Below are positions 1-8,622 of a stretch of DNA of 23,915 bases, one piece after another (within the stretch, counting starts at the first letter, position 1; each line of letters begins with the position of its first letter). The notes under the pieces were generated by a model. The model was not told where the DNA came from and ran no database searches. It saw only the letters and a list, made by a program, of their open reading frames with translations. The DNA lies in assembly GCA_001579985.1 (NCBI GenBank), contig LRSR01008992.1, positions 1 to 23,915 of the forward strand, given 5' to 3'. A program made the position numbers and the translations under genes. Source of the stretch: Hypsibius dujardini. Its lineage: Eukaryota > Tardigrada > Eutardigrada > Parachela > Hypsibiidae.

Positions 1-56
1 GTGCCTGTGTCTGTGTCTGTGTCTGTGTCTGTGTCTGTGTCTGTGTCTGTGTTTAT
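1..56. repeat. TGTGTC hexamer microsatellite
   Basis: About eight copies of a TGTGTC-type hexamer at the window edge, inside the presumed intron upstream of the exon that starts at 157. The array may continue left of the window. Confidence 0.85.
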
Positions 57-156
57 GTCTGCGTATACCTTCGTGACCGTTTCTGTGACAATAAGTCACT
101 TCTCTGAAACCAATCCAGCATCTTCTTCAATGAAGCTATTCTTACTGTAATTCCAG

Positions 157-732
157 GCATCAGCGCTGCTGACCTTAAAACTCCCAGTGAAATCAAACGA
201 GCTAATGCTGCCAGGGCGGCCGGCGGTGCCGAATCCCCCGGCCGTCCTTCCACACCTTCCTTCGGACGGCGTACTTCAGGCGACGCCCCGTCCGGTAGTT
301 TAAATATCCCCAGCAACAGTGGAGGTTTACCCGATCATGGCGCGCGGCCCAGTTCCCTAGCCAGTGCTCTACAAGCACGACGCAACAGCTTTTCAGAACC
401 AACTTTTGGCAGCTCTCCCGTTCCGCCATCCCACTCTCCGTCACCGTACCAGACATCCAGTCCCCTGCCTCCATCTTCAACGCCTACTTATGCACCTCCT
501 CCGCCGCGACCGCCAGTGGCAACGCAACCCCAGCAGTACCAGTTCGGTAATGAGTTTGCTGGTCAACCTATCCAACAGCCTTCATATGTTCAACCACCGG
601 CACGAACCACTTCGATGACAGGACAACGTCCTGTTGCTTCGCCGACAAATAATCACAATGGACCAGCATATGATCAGTTGTCTAACTGGGCGTCGAATCA
701 GAATGATGGTATGTTCTGCAGACAGACAAGCG

Positions 733-792
<60 letters not shown>

Positions 793-2954
793 AACAAACA
801 GCCAAAGAGACAGACATAGAGACAGACAAACAGACAAACAGACAAACAGACAAACAGACAAACAGACAAACAGACAAACAGACAAACAGACAGACAGACA
901 TATCTGAAGATAGATAAACAGACCGACAAATCGACATAAAAGGGCGGCGAATATGTTCTTCCGATCGATTTTTTTATTTCGTGCAGATGATTCTGGACAA
1001 TCGACACGGGTCTATTCTAACTCTCCCCAGCCTCGAGCGCCCCCACCGCCGGTAGCAATACGCAGTCGAAGTAACAGCTTCACGGATAACGGTCAACCGG
1101 GAGCAACGAAGGCCGCTCAAATGTTGCAAAATATTCGCAGCAACTACAGCGGATCCAATTCCAGTCCCGTGCAGCAGGTTTATCCGCGTGAAGGCAGTGG
1201 CCGAGAGTCACCCGCTCGCCAGCTCTCAAATTCAGGTATGCTCAGACTATGAACACAACCGATCCAGATATCAGTTGTCTGTACCTCGTTTTTCTCGGGT
1301 TATTGTCAGTTGCCACTGATTCTGCTCCTTTTAGGTGCTACTTCTCCCTACCAGCAAGCCCATTCAGCACCGCCACCGCAGCAACCCGTGCAGACATACT
1401 ACTATGGCCAGCAACCGTCCGTTTCCGCTCCTCAGAATCAGACTCGTCAACAGCATCCAGGTACCAGTAGTGCATGCAACGTATTCAAGCTTAATTCGAA
1501 CATTCAAACCGCATTATGAGTTGTTCCAAAGAGAGATTTGCCTTAGAATGATTATTAATCAGATTAATACTGTATTATTGTGTTTGCAGCACAACAGTCC
1601 TATCAAGCGCCAGCCAGTCAACAGTACTATCAAGCCACTCCTTCACATCAGCCGGTGGTCTACAGCCAGCAGGATGACCTCTTTGGTTTGAACAACAGTA
1701 CGTGTCTGTCAAATCACAGCCTCGAAAGACGACATAGACATAGACATGTTGACAAAACATGCGGAACAGACAGAAACAGACACGGATGGAAGTGACAGGC
1801 ACATAGACAGACATATTGATCCAAAAACACGGGGCAGACATTGCAGAATCAACGACAGACAAGATATGTGAAGTTAAGTTCAGGCACAGTTTTACAGACA
1901 ACAACACCCAGACATGCTGCGGAAAGACATTAAGCTGCAGACAAAGGGACGCGTACACAGGCACGGAATAGTGAACAGACACAACACCGCGCACGTAGAC
2001 ACAAGCAGTTACCTATAGCACAGCCAGACATTACAGCCAACGATAGACAGACACAGTTACAAAGTTAACATTCAGACACCGTTTCACCGACACCAGTATC
2101 CAGACATGCTGCTGGAAGACAGTATATCCACAGACAAAGACGAACACCCTGGACAAAGCAATAGAGCGACACAGGCACAGACACAGGCAGGCAGGCAGGC
2201 ATGCACAGTATGGTTACAGACACAAGGTTACGCAGCTAGACACGCAGTTACCTACAGACAGACAGTACAGACAACGACGATAGATGTAGACACAGTTGCA
2301 AAGTTTAACTCAGACACGACTTCACAGACAAAGACAATCAGACATGAACCGGAAAGACAATATGATGAAGCATTTGCACAAAATCGGCCTTCTAAAATGT
2401 AGATTACAACCAGCAGCAGTCCAGCAAGACCCCGTCGTACGTCCACACCAGCTACCAAAGGTCCCCGCCGCCGGACCTCAGCACGCACCGGACTCTGCCG
2501 TACTCCAACTACGTCACTCCCACCGACATCGACTTCTCCGTCGATCCGTTCAGTCAGAGTTTCGGCCATCCCACCATCAAAGCCAATAGAGGCCAACAGC
2601 AGCAGCAGCAACCTCAATACACCAGCCACTTCCGTACGGAGATGCAGTTGCCCATGCGGCAGGCCCCTTCTGGCATGCCGGACTGGGACAGCGGTTTTGG
2701 GGGTAATTTCACCTCCAACTTCCGCCCGCAACAGCAGCAGCAACAACAGAACAATTCGCGGGTGATTCCCATTCAGATACAGTACTCGCCTGTCACGGCA
2801 ACGCCTTCCTCGAACCAACGTAGGTCATCTTGATAAGTTTTCATTACAGTAACTGTCAAGGTAGTATGGATTTTTCTGTTCGCCGACAACTGATGTGTTA
2901 CCTCTAATTTCGTTTGCAGAATGGCGGAACAACTCGGGCATGTCGGACTTCTAA
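157..2954 (+). CDS. Pro/Gln/Ser-rich protein of unknown family, 3' part (N-terminus lies left of window)
   Basis: I do not recognise the family. Exons read as 157-708, 987-1235, 1335-1460, 1590-1697, 2403-2819 and 2920-2954, stop TAA at 2952-2954, giving about 495 visible residues. Each junction has GT and AG ends and keeps one frame. The chain is low complexity and probably disordered: proline-rich stretches, many Tyr/Gln pairs (QQYYQ-type), and polyglutamine encoded at 2594-2611 and about 2729-2752. Two basic-Ser motifs, RRTS and RRNSFSEP, resemble PKA-type sites, and the second also fits a 14-3-3 mode-2 pattern. Near the C-terminus RVIPIQIQ (2759-2782) resembles the IxI/IPV segments that bind small heat-shock proteins, as in BAG3; that link is inference only. 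All six introns are phase 1, so each internal exon could be skipped without a frameshift. A scaffold or cytoskeletal adaptor is plausible but unproven. The exon starting at 2403 has the weakest acceptor. Confidence 0.75.
718..903. repeat. CAGA/CAAA tetranucleotide tract in intron of the first gene
   Basis: CAGACAGA repeats with CAAA variants fill most of the 709-986 intron. Because CAGA and CTGT contain no stop in most frames, long false ORFs appear here on both strands. Confidence 0.95.
1698..2402 (+). repeat. Degenerate AGACA-rich intron with higher-order repeat
   Basis: The 705-bp intron between exons 1590-1697 and 2403-2819 is made of decayed AGACA/ACAG units. A longer unit is visible: a CAGACATG block followed by a GGAAAGAC- or GGAAGAC-like block recurs at about 1909, 2101 and 2339. 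CAGTTACCTA and GACACAGTT(A/G)CAAAGTT blocks recur between them. No coding exon fits the frame here. Confidence 0.7.
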
Positions 2955-2971
2955 GCAGACGCTTTGACTAG

Positions 2972-3142
2972 GTGCTGACTAGACTAGGGGCTGACTAGAC
3001 TAGGTGCTGACTAGTCTAGGTGCTGACTAGACTAGGTGCTGACTAGACTAGGTGCTGACTAGACTAAGTGCTGACTAGACTAAGTGCTGACTTGACTAGG
3101 TGCTGACTAGACTAGGTGCTGACTAGACTAAGTGCTGACTAG
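2972..3142. repeat. 16-bp minisatellite in 3' UTR
   Basis: About 10.7 copies of GTGCTGACTAGACTAG begin 18 bp after the stop codon of the first gene. Most copies are identical; variants are GGG at the start, AGTCTAG, CTTGACTAG and a terminal ACTAA in copies 6, 7 and 10. The unit is not a multiple of three and lies beyond the stop, so it should be transcribed as 3' UTR. Confidence 0.93.
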
Positions 3143-3473
3143 GTGTGCCTATGCTTCTTTTTCACATTTATACACAGCGTCAAACTGGAATTTTAGTTGA
3201 CTATGTAATTGTATGCGTAGTTTAGCTGTTGCGCTCCATTATCTACCATGTGTATGTGTATAGCATAAAAATAGACTGTAATTTGTATGAGAGGGCTTTT
3301 TTTGTACATTTCACTACACAGACAGCAATTGTCTGACAGCGAAAGTCAGTGCGAGTAAAAATATTGTGGTAGGATCCACGATGTCCGGATGTATGATGAG
3401 TCCGGTCTGAATTCGAGGTCATCCCATTTCTGGCCTAAGATTCGGGTAGTATGGCAAAGCTAGATTAACATAA

Positions 3474-3479
3474 AATAAA
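3474..3479 (+). terminator. Probable poly(A) signal of the first gene
   Basis: Canonical AATAAA about 520 bp after the stop codon. It is followed at 3490-3511 by a perfect 9-bp stem (ATCAAAAAC / GTTTTTGAT) with a 4-nt loop and then a T-rich stretch, as expected near a cleavage site. Confidence 0.5.
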
Positions 3480-3744
3480 TTAATTTTAAATCAAAAACTA
3501 AAGTTTTTGATGAGTTGTTTTCAGTTTTTCATCTTTTGTTATTTTCCAAAAACACTAAGCTAAATGTTTTGGCACACTCCACTTCACCTTTCGAGGAATC
3601 GCGAGAGAAAAAACAAGTGAAGACCCTGGAGAGTGGGCGGGGTACTTGACCGCGTTCGCGTTTCGGTCAGTGACTCTGCCTGAAGGAACATCGTAAGATC
3701 TCTTTTTCACCATCATGCCAATCAATCTTGATGAACAACCGATC

Positions 3745-3930
3745 ACGTGGTTTTCTTTTTTAAAAAGTCCCTTTATTGACTTTTGTTTTTGTTTTCATTT
3801 TGTTTTTCAAATTGAGCTATGAGGAAAGCAGTGGCACGCTGTGGCCAAAAGTGGCTCAAACTGTGACCACCCTCATGTGCTGGCACCCAGTAAAAGGTTG
3901 ATTTTAACTTGGTCAGCGCTATCTTGTATA
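3745..3930. mobile_element. Fragment of MITE-like element, same family as 15571-15880
   Basis: This stretch matches the right half of the element in the CPSF4 intron. In the same order, both hold a TTTTTTA-AAAGTCC block, a GCRGTGGCAYGCYGT block, a GGCTCAAACT or AGCTCAAACT block with GAYCACCCT, CACCCAGTAAAA, and TTTTAACTTGGTCAGCGCTATCTTG. The left terminal inverted repeat is not visible here, so the copy is truncated or diverged. No transposase is present. Confidence 0.65.
3772..3777 (-). terminator. Possible poly(A) signal for the cysteine-rich peptide gene
   Basis: TTTATT on the plus strand reads AATAAA on the minus strand, about 415 bp past the stop at 4193. I see no nearer canonical hexamer on that strand. 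It sits inside the MITE-like fragment, so it could be chance. Confidence 0.25.
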
Positions 3931-4192
3931 TATCCAGAAAAAATAATACTGCATCGCAAAAGGTCAATAAATTCAGTGGAAACAAAATATCTGCCCATCA
4001 CCATACAATTCTCCTCGGCTATATGGTCGGCAATACAGTCGCATGCCTCCCACTTCGACATGTGGAAGTGATGAGATGGTTTCTTTATACAATGAAAATT
4101 TCATTTCAATAATGATACTCCGATTCCCGCGCCGGAGTGCCGCTGGACTCTATGTCCTTTCCCGTTTTTCGGTGACGGTAATCACCCAATGA

Positions 4193-4340
4193 TCAATGGC
4201 AGACACAAGCTCCTCCCGAACTGCCACCAGTGCAGACTCCGACGAAGCAGCCTGGTGTCCTTTGGCAGGAATGATTACATGTGCGTCCATAGACTAAAGA
4301 GCAAAAAGTGCATTATAGTAGTTTAATGTCTGTTTGTCTG

Positions 4341-4381
<41 letters not shown>

Positions 4382-4652
4382 GTCTGTCTGTTTTACTGCT
4401 CTATATACACGCCCCATTGCCGAGGCCTTGTTTCCTTCCCGGGTCACCTTGTTCGATCCGTCACGACTTACTTGACGCAAGCTGCACATCATAAAGCGGC
4501 ATCGCCCCGCAATAAAATCCAAGACCCGTCCTCGGTGCCGGCCGGCCTGGACAGGCGATCCTTGCTCCGTTTGGCGCGGCTACCGTCACACCGAACACCA
4601 CCAAGAGCCAACAAATATAAGCGAGAGTAGCAGAAACAAAGTCAAATTTCAT
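4193..4652 (-). CDS. Secreted eight-cysteine peptide, defensin-like (CS-alpha-beta pattern), two exons
   Basis: Exon 1 runs 4652-4472 and exon 2 runs 4293-4193 (stop TGA), joined by a 178-bp phase-1 intron. The donor is a perfect GTAAGT; the acceptor is a pyrimidine-rich GCTCTTTAG. The predicted protein is 93 residues. Residues 1-26 look like a signal peptide: basic start, hydrophobic core at 12-24, Ala-Ala before Pro27. Cysteines lie at 34, 48, 66, 70, 76, 81, 90 and 92. From 48 on, the spacing is C-x17-C-x3-C-x5-C-x4-C-x8-C-x-C. Apart from the longer first loop this closely follows invertebrate (mollusc/arthropod) defensins, and the Gly-Gly-Ala-Cys-x-Cys end fits a gamma-core. An antimicrobial role is inferred from the pattern; a CS-alpha-beta peptide could also act otherwise. 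The intron holds a CTGT tract, as in neighbouring genes. The gene stands alone between two housekeeping genes. Confidence 0.72.
4325..4393. repeat. CTGT microsatellite in intron of the cysteine-rich gene
   Basis: A near-pure (CTGT)n run of about 65 bp. It reads CAGA on the sense strand of the gene and makes up over a third of the intron. Confidence 0.95.
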
Positions 4653-4841
4653 GATGAGGTGTCGCGGGATGTGGTTAGAAATGTATCGCTACCGTGCGTG
4701 CGATTCTGGAAGCTGCCACCGAAAGTGCGCGCTTGTAGTGTGTATTCCAGGCAATGTTTTGTCACTCTTCGGTGTGTATTTACTTAATTCCGGTGAATTG
4801 TGGCAAGTTGTGAGAACGAACGTGCCGCAATGAAGAGGCGA

Positions 4842-4851
4842 GGAAACTTCC
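4842..4851. promoter_or_regulatory. kappaB-like decamer upstream of the defensin-like gene
   Basis: GGAAACTTCC fits the loose Rel/NF-kappaB consensus GGRRNNYYCC and lies about 190 bp upstream of the minus-strand start codon. Such sites are common in immune peptide promoters, but this loose pattern also occurs by chance about once per 4 kb. Only suggestive. Confidence 0.2.
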
Positions 4852-5025
4852 ATCTTGGCAGCGAGCCGCGGACCGTCCCGTGGTGACATGTCGTCCGTTC
4901 TACCGTGCGCGATTACAATCATTCAAGATTACGAATTCCTTGTATCAGTACCAAGGCGATGGCAATCGCTACGCTGCAAAAACGCAAGGGAAAACTACTG
5001 TAGACAATTGAGGGACCTTGACATT

Positions 5026-5268
5026 GAGTATGAGGCAAAAGTCTGAATTTCGGCTCACGCTCCAATTGGTCGATAAATCGGCTCACTTACAGCTTTCTCT
5101 TTGATGGCAGCTGCTTGATTGTTTCATTTGTTGTACTATATCCTAGTATACTACAGCACTTCTAAAAATCAAACAATCAAGCAGCTGCCATCGGAGAGAA
5201 ATCCATGAGTGAGCCGATTTATCAACCAACTGGAGGGTGAGCCGAAATACACACTTTGCCTCGTACTC
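5026..5268. mobile_element. 243-bp palindromic element (MITE-like)
   Basis: Long arms pair across a short AT-rich centre. Outer ends are GAGTAYGAGGCAAA and its complement, followed inward by ATTTCGGCTCAC, then CGATAAATCGGCTCACT-like and GGCAGCTGCTTGATTGTTT blocks with matching complements. Each arm is about 95 bp; the unpaired centre is about 5130-5165. No ORF or transposase is present. The shape suits a foldback/MITE element; I see no clear target-site duplication. Confidence 0.8.
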
Positions 5269-5694
5269 TTATTTGGCGTACCCTGTACCGCCAACTAGCG
5301 CCTTCACACTTCAACATGATAGTTTGCCTTGTCGCGACATCTGACGTGACTAACTACATACGTTTGGTTTGTTCCCGCGCAAAGAAAAGGATATCTATCG
5401 TAACAAGTGTTTCGGTGCAGCCAGTAACTGACGAAATTTGTCCATCCTGGAAAGAGACGGAGAGACAAACAGACAAACGTTTAGTTGGTCAGATATACAG
5501 ATGCAGTACTAGTGAAAGCCCTCATTATTCTAACAGTCACGTGGACTGTTTTCTATTGACAAAATTCAATTCAACTCACTTCACTTCACTTCATTGCACG
5601 CAGTTTCAACAGCTCAAGTCAACCGGAACTTGCGAGCCGTATGCCAAAGCAGTTGTTTCCGGTTTCCGTTCAGAGATAGACATAACGAATGACA

Positions 5695-5888
5695 GCCAGA
5701 CAGACATTCAAACAGACAGACATTCAGACAGAGATTCAGACAAACAGGCAGACATTCAGACAGACAGACATTCAGACAGACATTCAGACAGACATTCAGA
5801 CAGACAGACATTCCGACGGACATTCAGACAGACATTCAGACAGACAGACATTCCGACGGACATTCAGACAAACAGGCAGACAAACAGG
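5695..5888. repeat. CAGACATT octamer / CAGA array
   Basis: Repeats of CAGACATT mixed with CAGA and a CCGACGGACATT variant that appears twice in a duplicated block (about 5811-5828 and 5851-5868). The region stays open in several frames only because the repeat lacks stops. Confidence 0.92.
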
Positions 5889-6162
5889 GATAGCCATGTA
5901 AGTGAACAGGTTGGTAGCAATGCTTCATTTAGCATAAACGTTTCACCTTCAGATCGTTAGGCTTAGACAGGCATGCTATCTTTCCCCATACTGTAAACTC
6001 CAATCACCACCACCAGACTGGCCTGGGATTTAAAAAGGCGCCAAAAATAGGGAGTGGAATTAGTACATCGTAACAAAGTCCAGAAAAGGTTCAAAGAGAA
6101 CATTTCACAGAACTAAAACACAATAGAGTGCTGTTATATATATCACGCGAAACAATCCAGCC

Positions 6163-6577
6163 CTACGCAAACATGTTTGCATGTGCCTCTTGTCCGATTC
6201 GAATGAACTCATCCGTCTCGGCTTCGGTCATCCGCGACACCACATCGGACGTCACGTCCTCCAGGTGGTACCAGACATCCCCGACGCGCACTTTCGGACC
6301 GGCCATTTCGTCATCATCATCTTCATCCCCGCCTGCGACGTCCTCCATGTCTGCATCGTCATCCCCGTCGTCCAAAGCTGCATCCGTGGATGCCGACGAG
6401 AGTGGAAAGTGCCCCGTGGGACGACTGCGATCTTCCTCTTCGAAGACGTTCTTCTCGTGCTTCATCAACATCGAGAGAAGTTCATCATTCTTGGCCGAAC
6501 TTTCGGCACCTGAAACAAACATCAATACGCCATTAACTCGCCTGCTTCTTCGTCTGTCCATCTGCCTGTCTGTCTTT

Positions 6578-6619
<42 letters not shown>

Positions 6620-8622
6620 ATCTATCTTCCTGTCTGCCTGCCTGCCTGCCTGCCTGTCCATCTGCCTGTCTGTCTGTTTGGAAAGGTACTGGTCTATTTG
6701 TCAGTCTACCTGTCCATCCGTCTTGTGTGACCGCCTGTCTGCCTATCTATATCTTACCAGTCGCCGATATAGCTCCGGTGTCTACAGCCACGCCAGTGCC
6801 AACCGTCTCATCTGACGTATCGATGGTACTCTTCGTCAACCAGATCGGCTGCTCCCTGGCTTTTTGCTGTTTCACTTCCGCTTCACCAATGTTGATGGTG
6901 ATGGCTTGTGGAATGTAGTTATAGTCGCCGCGTGACCGATCGCTACTCCAGTTGCTGTGACCGCCGCTACCATGCGCCTTGGACATATCGTAGGGCGCAT
7001 CGGAGAAGTCGGAGCGAAGGTCTTCGGGGGAGAGATCCAGCGAGTCGATCTCGACAATGAGATCGAAGAAGGGTGTGAGACGCTCGTTGAACTTGGCCAT
7101 TGCCACGTGCTGGGATTCCTCGGGCGCGGCGGCGGCCTCTTGCACTTCGCTGCCGCAGATTGTGCACAACATTTTGCCGGCAAACGGATCGAAGAGCTAT
7201 AAAGCAATGGGAAGAACTGCCCGTCAAACAACTGAATGTATTGGTAATGACAAAGGCGTACAATTAACGACAAGATTGAGTACACCGGAGGGTCCGGGGA
7301 ATGGGCAAAAGGGGCGGGGCAGGGGGAGCTTTTCAAACAATCGAACAATCAATCACCTAACCACCCCCTGCTCCGCCCCTTTTGCCCATACCCGGACCCT
7401 TCAGTGTACTCAATCGAACAATCAACCACCTCACCACCCCTAGCTAAAGAACAAAATTCACCATGAAAAAAAAGCCATGTATCCAAATACAAATCGGCAT
7501 CCAAAATACAAATACAATTAACTATGCATTTAAAATACATAAAATGGAACTGACAGTTACAAACACACCAGTCGAATTCTGAAACGACACTCATCGATCA
7601 ATCAGTCGTAGTCACTTAAAATAAATTACTGAAACGACAATCAATCAATCAATCGATCAGTCGTAGTCATTTCAAATAAATTACTGAAACGACAATCAAT
7701 CAATCAATCAATCGTAGTCATTTCAAATAAATTACTGAAACGACAATCAATCAATCAATCAATCGTAGTCATTTTAAATAAATTACTAAAACGACAATCA
7801 ATCAATCGATCAGTCGTAGTCATTTCAAATAAATTACTAACACCGCAGGCGCAATGAACAGAGTTCCACACCTGTGTAAGAAATGAAACGCCAGCGAAAC
7901 CAGGATCTCACCAGACTATCAGCTTACCAGTCCAGCTTCCAAATCGGAAAACGTTTTGTGACAGTCAGAGCAGGTGAAAGACGCGCGATTGGCATTTGTC
8001 CTCTCCTCCGTCTCCAGTTTTCGCCGCATCAGATCCAGCTTGTACTTTACAAGGTTCAACAGCGACGAAAACTCCAGACCGTATTCGAAGGATCGTTGGC
8101 TGACATCACTGGCATCTTTCGTGATTCGCTGCTTGGAGGCTATAATCTGGTCGCCTTTCAAGGCTTGGAGGATATTCCGAAAATGCTTCTTCTCCAGCTT
8201 CAAAATATCACAGAGATCGTCCTCCTTCACCGAGGAATGCTTGCAGAGGATATCCACAATCAGGCCGTGCTCCTTGCCGTAAAAAGCGTACGCGACCATC
8301 CGCGCGAGCTGAGGGAAAGAAAAAAAGCCAATTCAACCAACTCATCAATCAAGCACCCAAACGACTGAGCTGTCTATTTTCCAGTTAATCAAGTGATTTG
8401 CGATGAATCAAGCAATGCGCAATGCACACTAGAGAACATAGTCAACAATACATCAATCAAGCACGCAAACGACTCAGTTGTCTATTTTCCAGTTAATCAA
8501 GTGATTTGTAATTTAATCAAGGAATGCACACTGGACAATAGATCAATCAACGCCTGGCTCACCTGCTGTACTTGATAGGGAACCTTGCGTTTTGAACCTT
8601 CCGGAGTCCAACCTTCTGACAT
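6163..8622 (-). CDS. GTF2E1: Transcription initiation factor IIE alpha subunit
   Basis: TFIIE alpha recruits and stimulates TFIIH in the RNA polymerase II preinitiation complex. Exons read 8622-8563, 8308-7928, 7196-6758 and 6509-6163 (stop TAG), giving 408 residues against 439 in human. Residues 21-115 form the N-terminal winged-helix region, with a recognisable FYGKEHGLIVDIL segment and LVKYKLDLMRRKLETEER before the zinc ribbon. The ribbon has Cys133, Cys136, Cys158 and Cys161, split by intron 2. Further on come the REQPIWLTKSTI motif, an acidic stretch rich in Asp (DDGDDDADMED) that corresponds to the TFIIH-binding acidic region, and a C-terminal helix ending near the stop (RMTEAETDEFIRIGQEA). 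Start chosen for the first Met giving an exon with a good donor (CAG|GTGAGC). It shares a 377-bp upstream region with PRP31. Exon 1 (20 residues) is the least conserved part. Confidence 0.95.
6553..6683. repeat. CTGC/CTGT tract in TFIIE alpha intron 3
   Basis: Runs of CTGCCTGC interrupted by CTATCTATC, CTGT and CATCTGC. It lies in the 6510-6757 intron and reads CAGG/CAGA in the sense of the gene. Confidence 0.93.
7268..7440. mobile_element. GC-rich inverted-repeat element in TFIIE alpha intron 2, copy of the family at 16159-16541
   Basis: The left arm runs AACGACAAGATTGAGTAC, then GGAGGGTCCGGGGAATGGG, then CAAAAGGGGCGGGGCAGGGG. The right arm is the complement (CCCCTGCTCCGCCCCTTTTG, CCCATACCCGGACCC, GTGTACTCAATC), followed by a partial extra unit ending at 7440. 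The same arms occur in the CPSF4 intron, where the right part is multiplied. Confidence 0.8.
7581..7838. repeat. About 51-bp minisatellite, five copies, in TFIIE alpha intron 2
   Basis: Units start at about 7581, 7631, 7686, 7737 and 7788. Each has GAAACGAC, a variable number of AATC repeats, CGTAGTCATTTCAAATAAAT and TACT. Length differences (50-55 bp) come from the AATC count. Confidence 0.93.
8343..8558. repeat. 108-bp direct duplication in TFIIE alpha intron 1
   Basis: Two copies starting at 8343 and 8451, each opening with CATCAATCAAGCAC and sharing GTCTATTTTCCAGTTAATCA and an AATGCACACT block. They fill most of the 8309-8562 intron. The second copy is more diverged towards its end. Confidence 0.85.

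Larger units (their letters stand above)
2955..4192. other. 3' UTR and spacer without recognised gene
   Basis: After the 16-bp array and the AATAAA site, the spacer is unremarkable until about 3745. There a fragment of an inverted-repeat element begins (listed separately). Short ORFs on both strands show no recognisable domain. The last part, from 4192 down towards about 3772, is likely the 3' UTR of the minus-strand cysteine-rich gene. Confidence 0.5.
4653..6162. other. Spacer between the cysteine-rich gene and TFIIE alpha
   Basis: It holds the presumed promoter of the minus-strand cysteine-rich gene (4653 to about 4900), the 243-bp palindrome, and the CAGACATT array. A 234-codon plus-strand ORF (5256-5960) is composed partly of the array and shows no domain. 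The last 200 bp are probably the TFIIE alpha 3' UTR; no canonical AATAAA is visible on the minus strand. Confidence 0.5.

Noticed and set aside
582-1007. Long ORFs with Cys-Leu-Ser-Val or Asp-Arg-Gln-Thr repeats on both strands
   Set aside because: They are translations of the CAGA/CTGT microsatellite inside an intron. The same applies to similar ORFs at 5614-5901 and 12824-13135.
3378-3420. Possible hammerhead ribozyme core (ATGATGAGTCC ... GAA)
   Set aside because: The first core base differs from CUGAUGA, and the conserved GAAA is not in place after a proper stem II.
3873-4061. Minus-strand ORF of 62 codons with several Cys
   Set aside because: It runs into the MITE-like fragment, has no signal peptide, no convincing splice partner and no recognisable Cys framework.
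4150-4293. Second open frame across exon 2 of the defensin-like gene (47 codons, minus strand)
   Set aside because: It needs a phase-0 join that exon 1 does not offer. The cysteine-bearing frame is the one in phase with the GTAAGT donor.
5256-5960. Plus-strand ORF of 234 codons
   Set aside because: About a third is CAGACATT repeat translated in shifting registers, the start lies inside the palindrome's right arm, and no domain or splice logic supports it.
6163-8368. Plus-strand ORFs opposite the TFIIE alpha exons
   Set aside because: They are antisense shadows of well-conserved exons.
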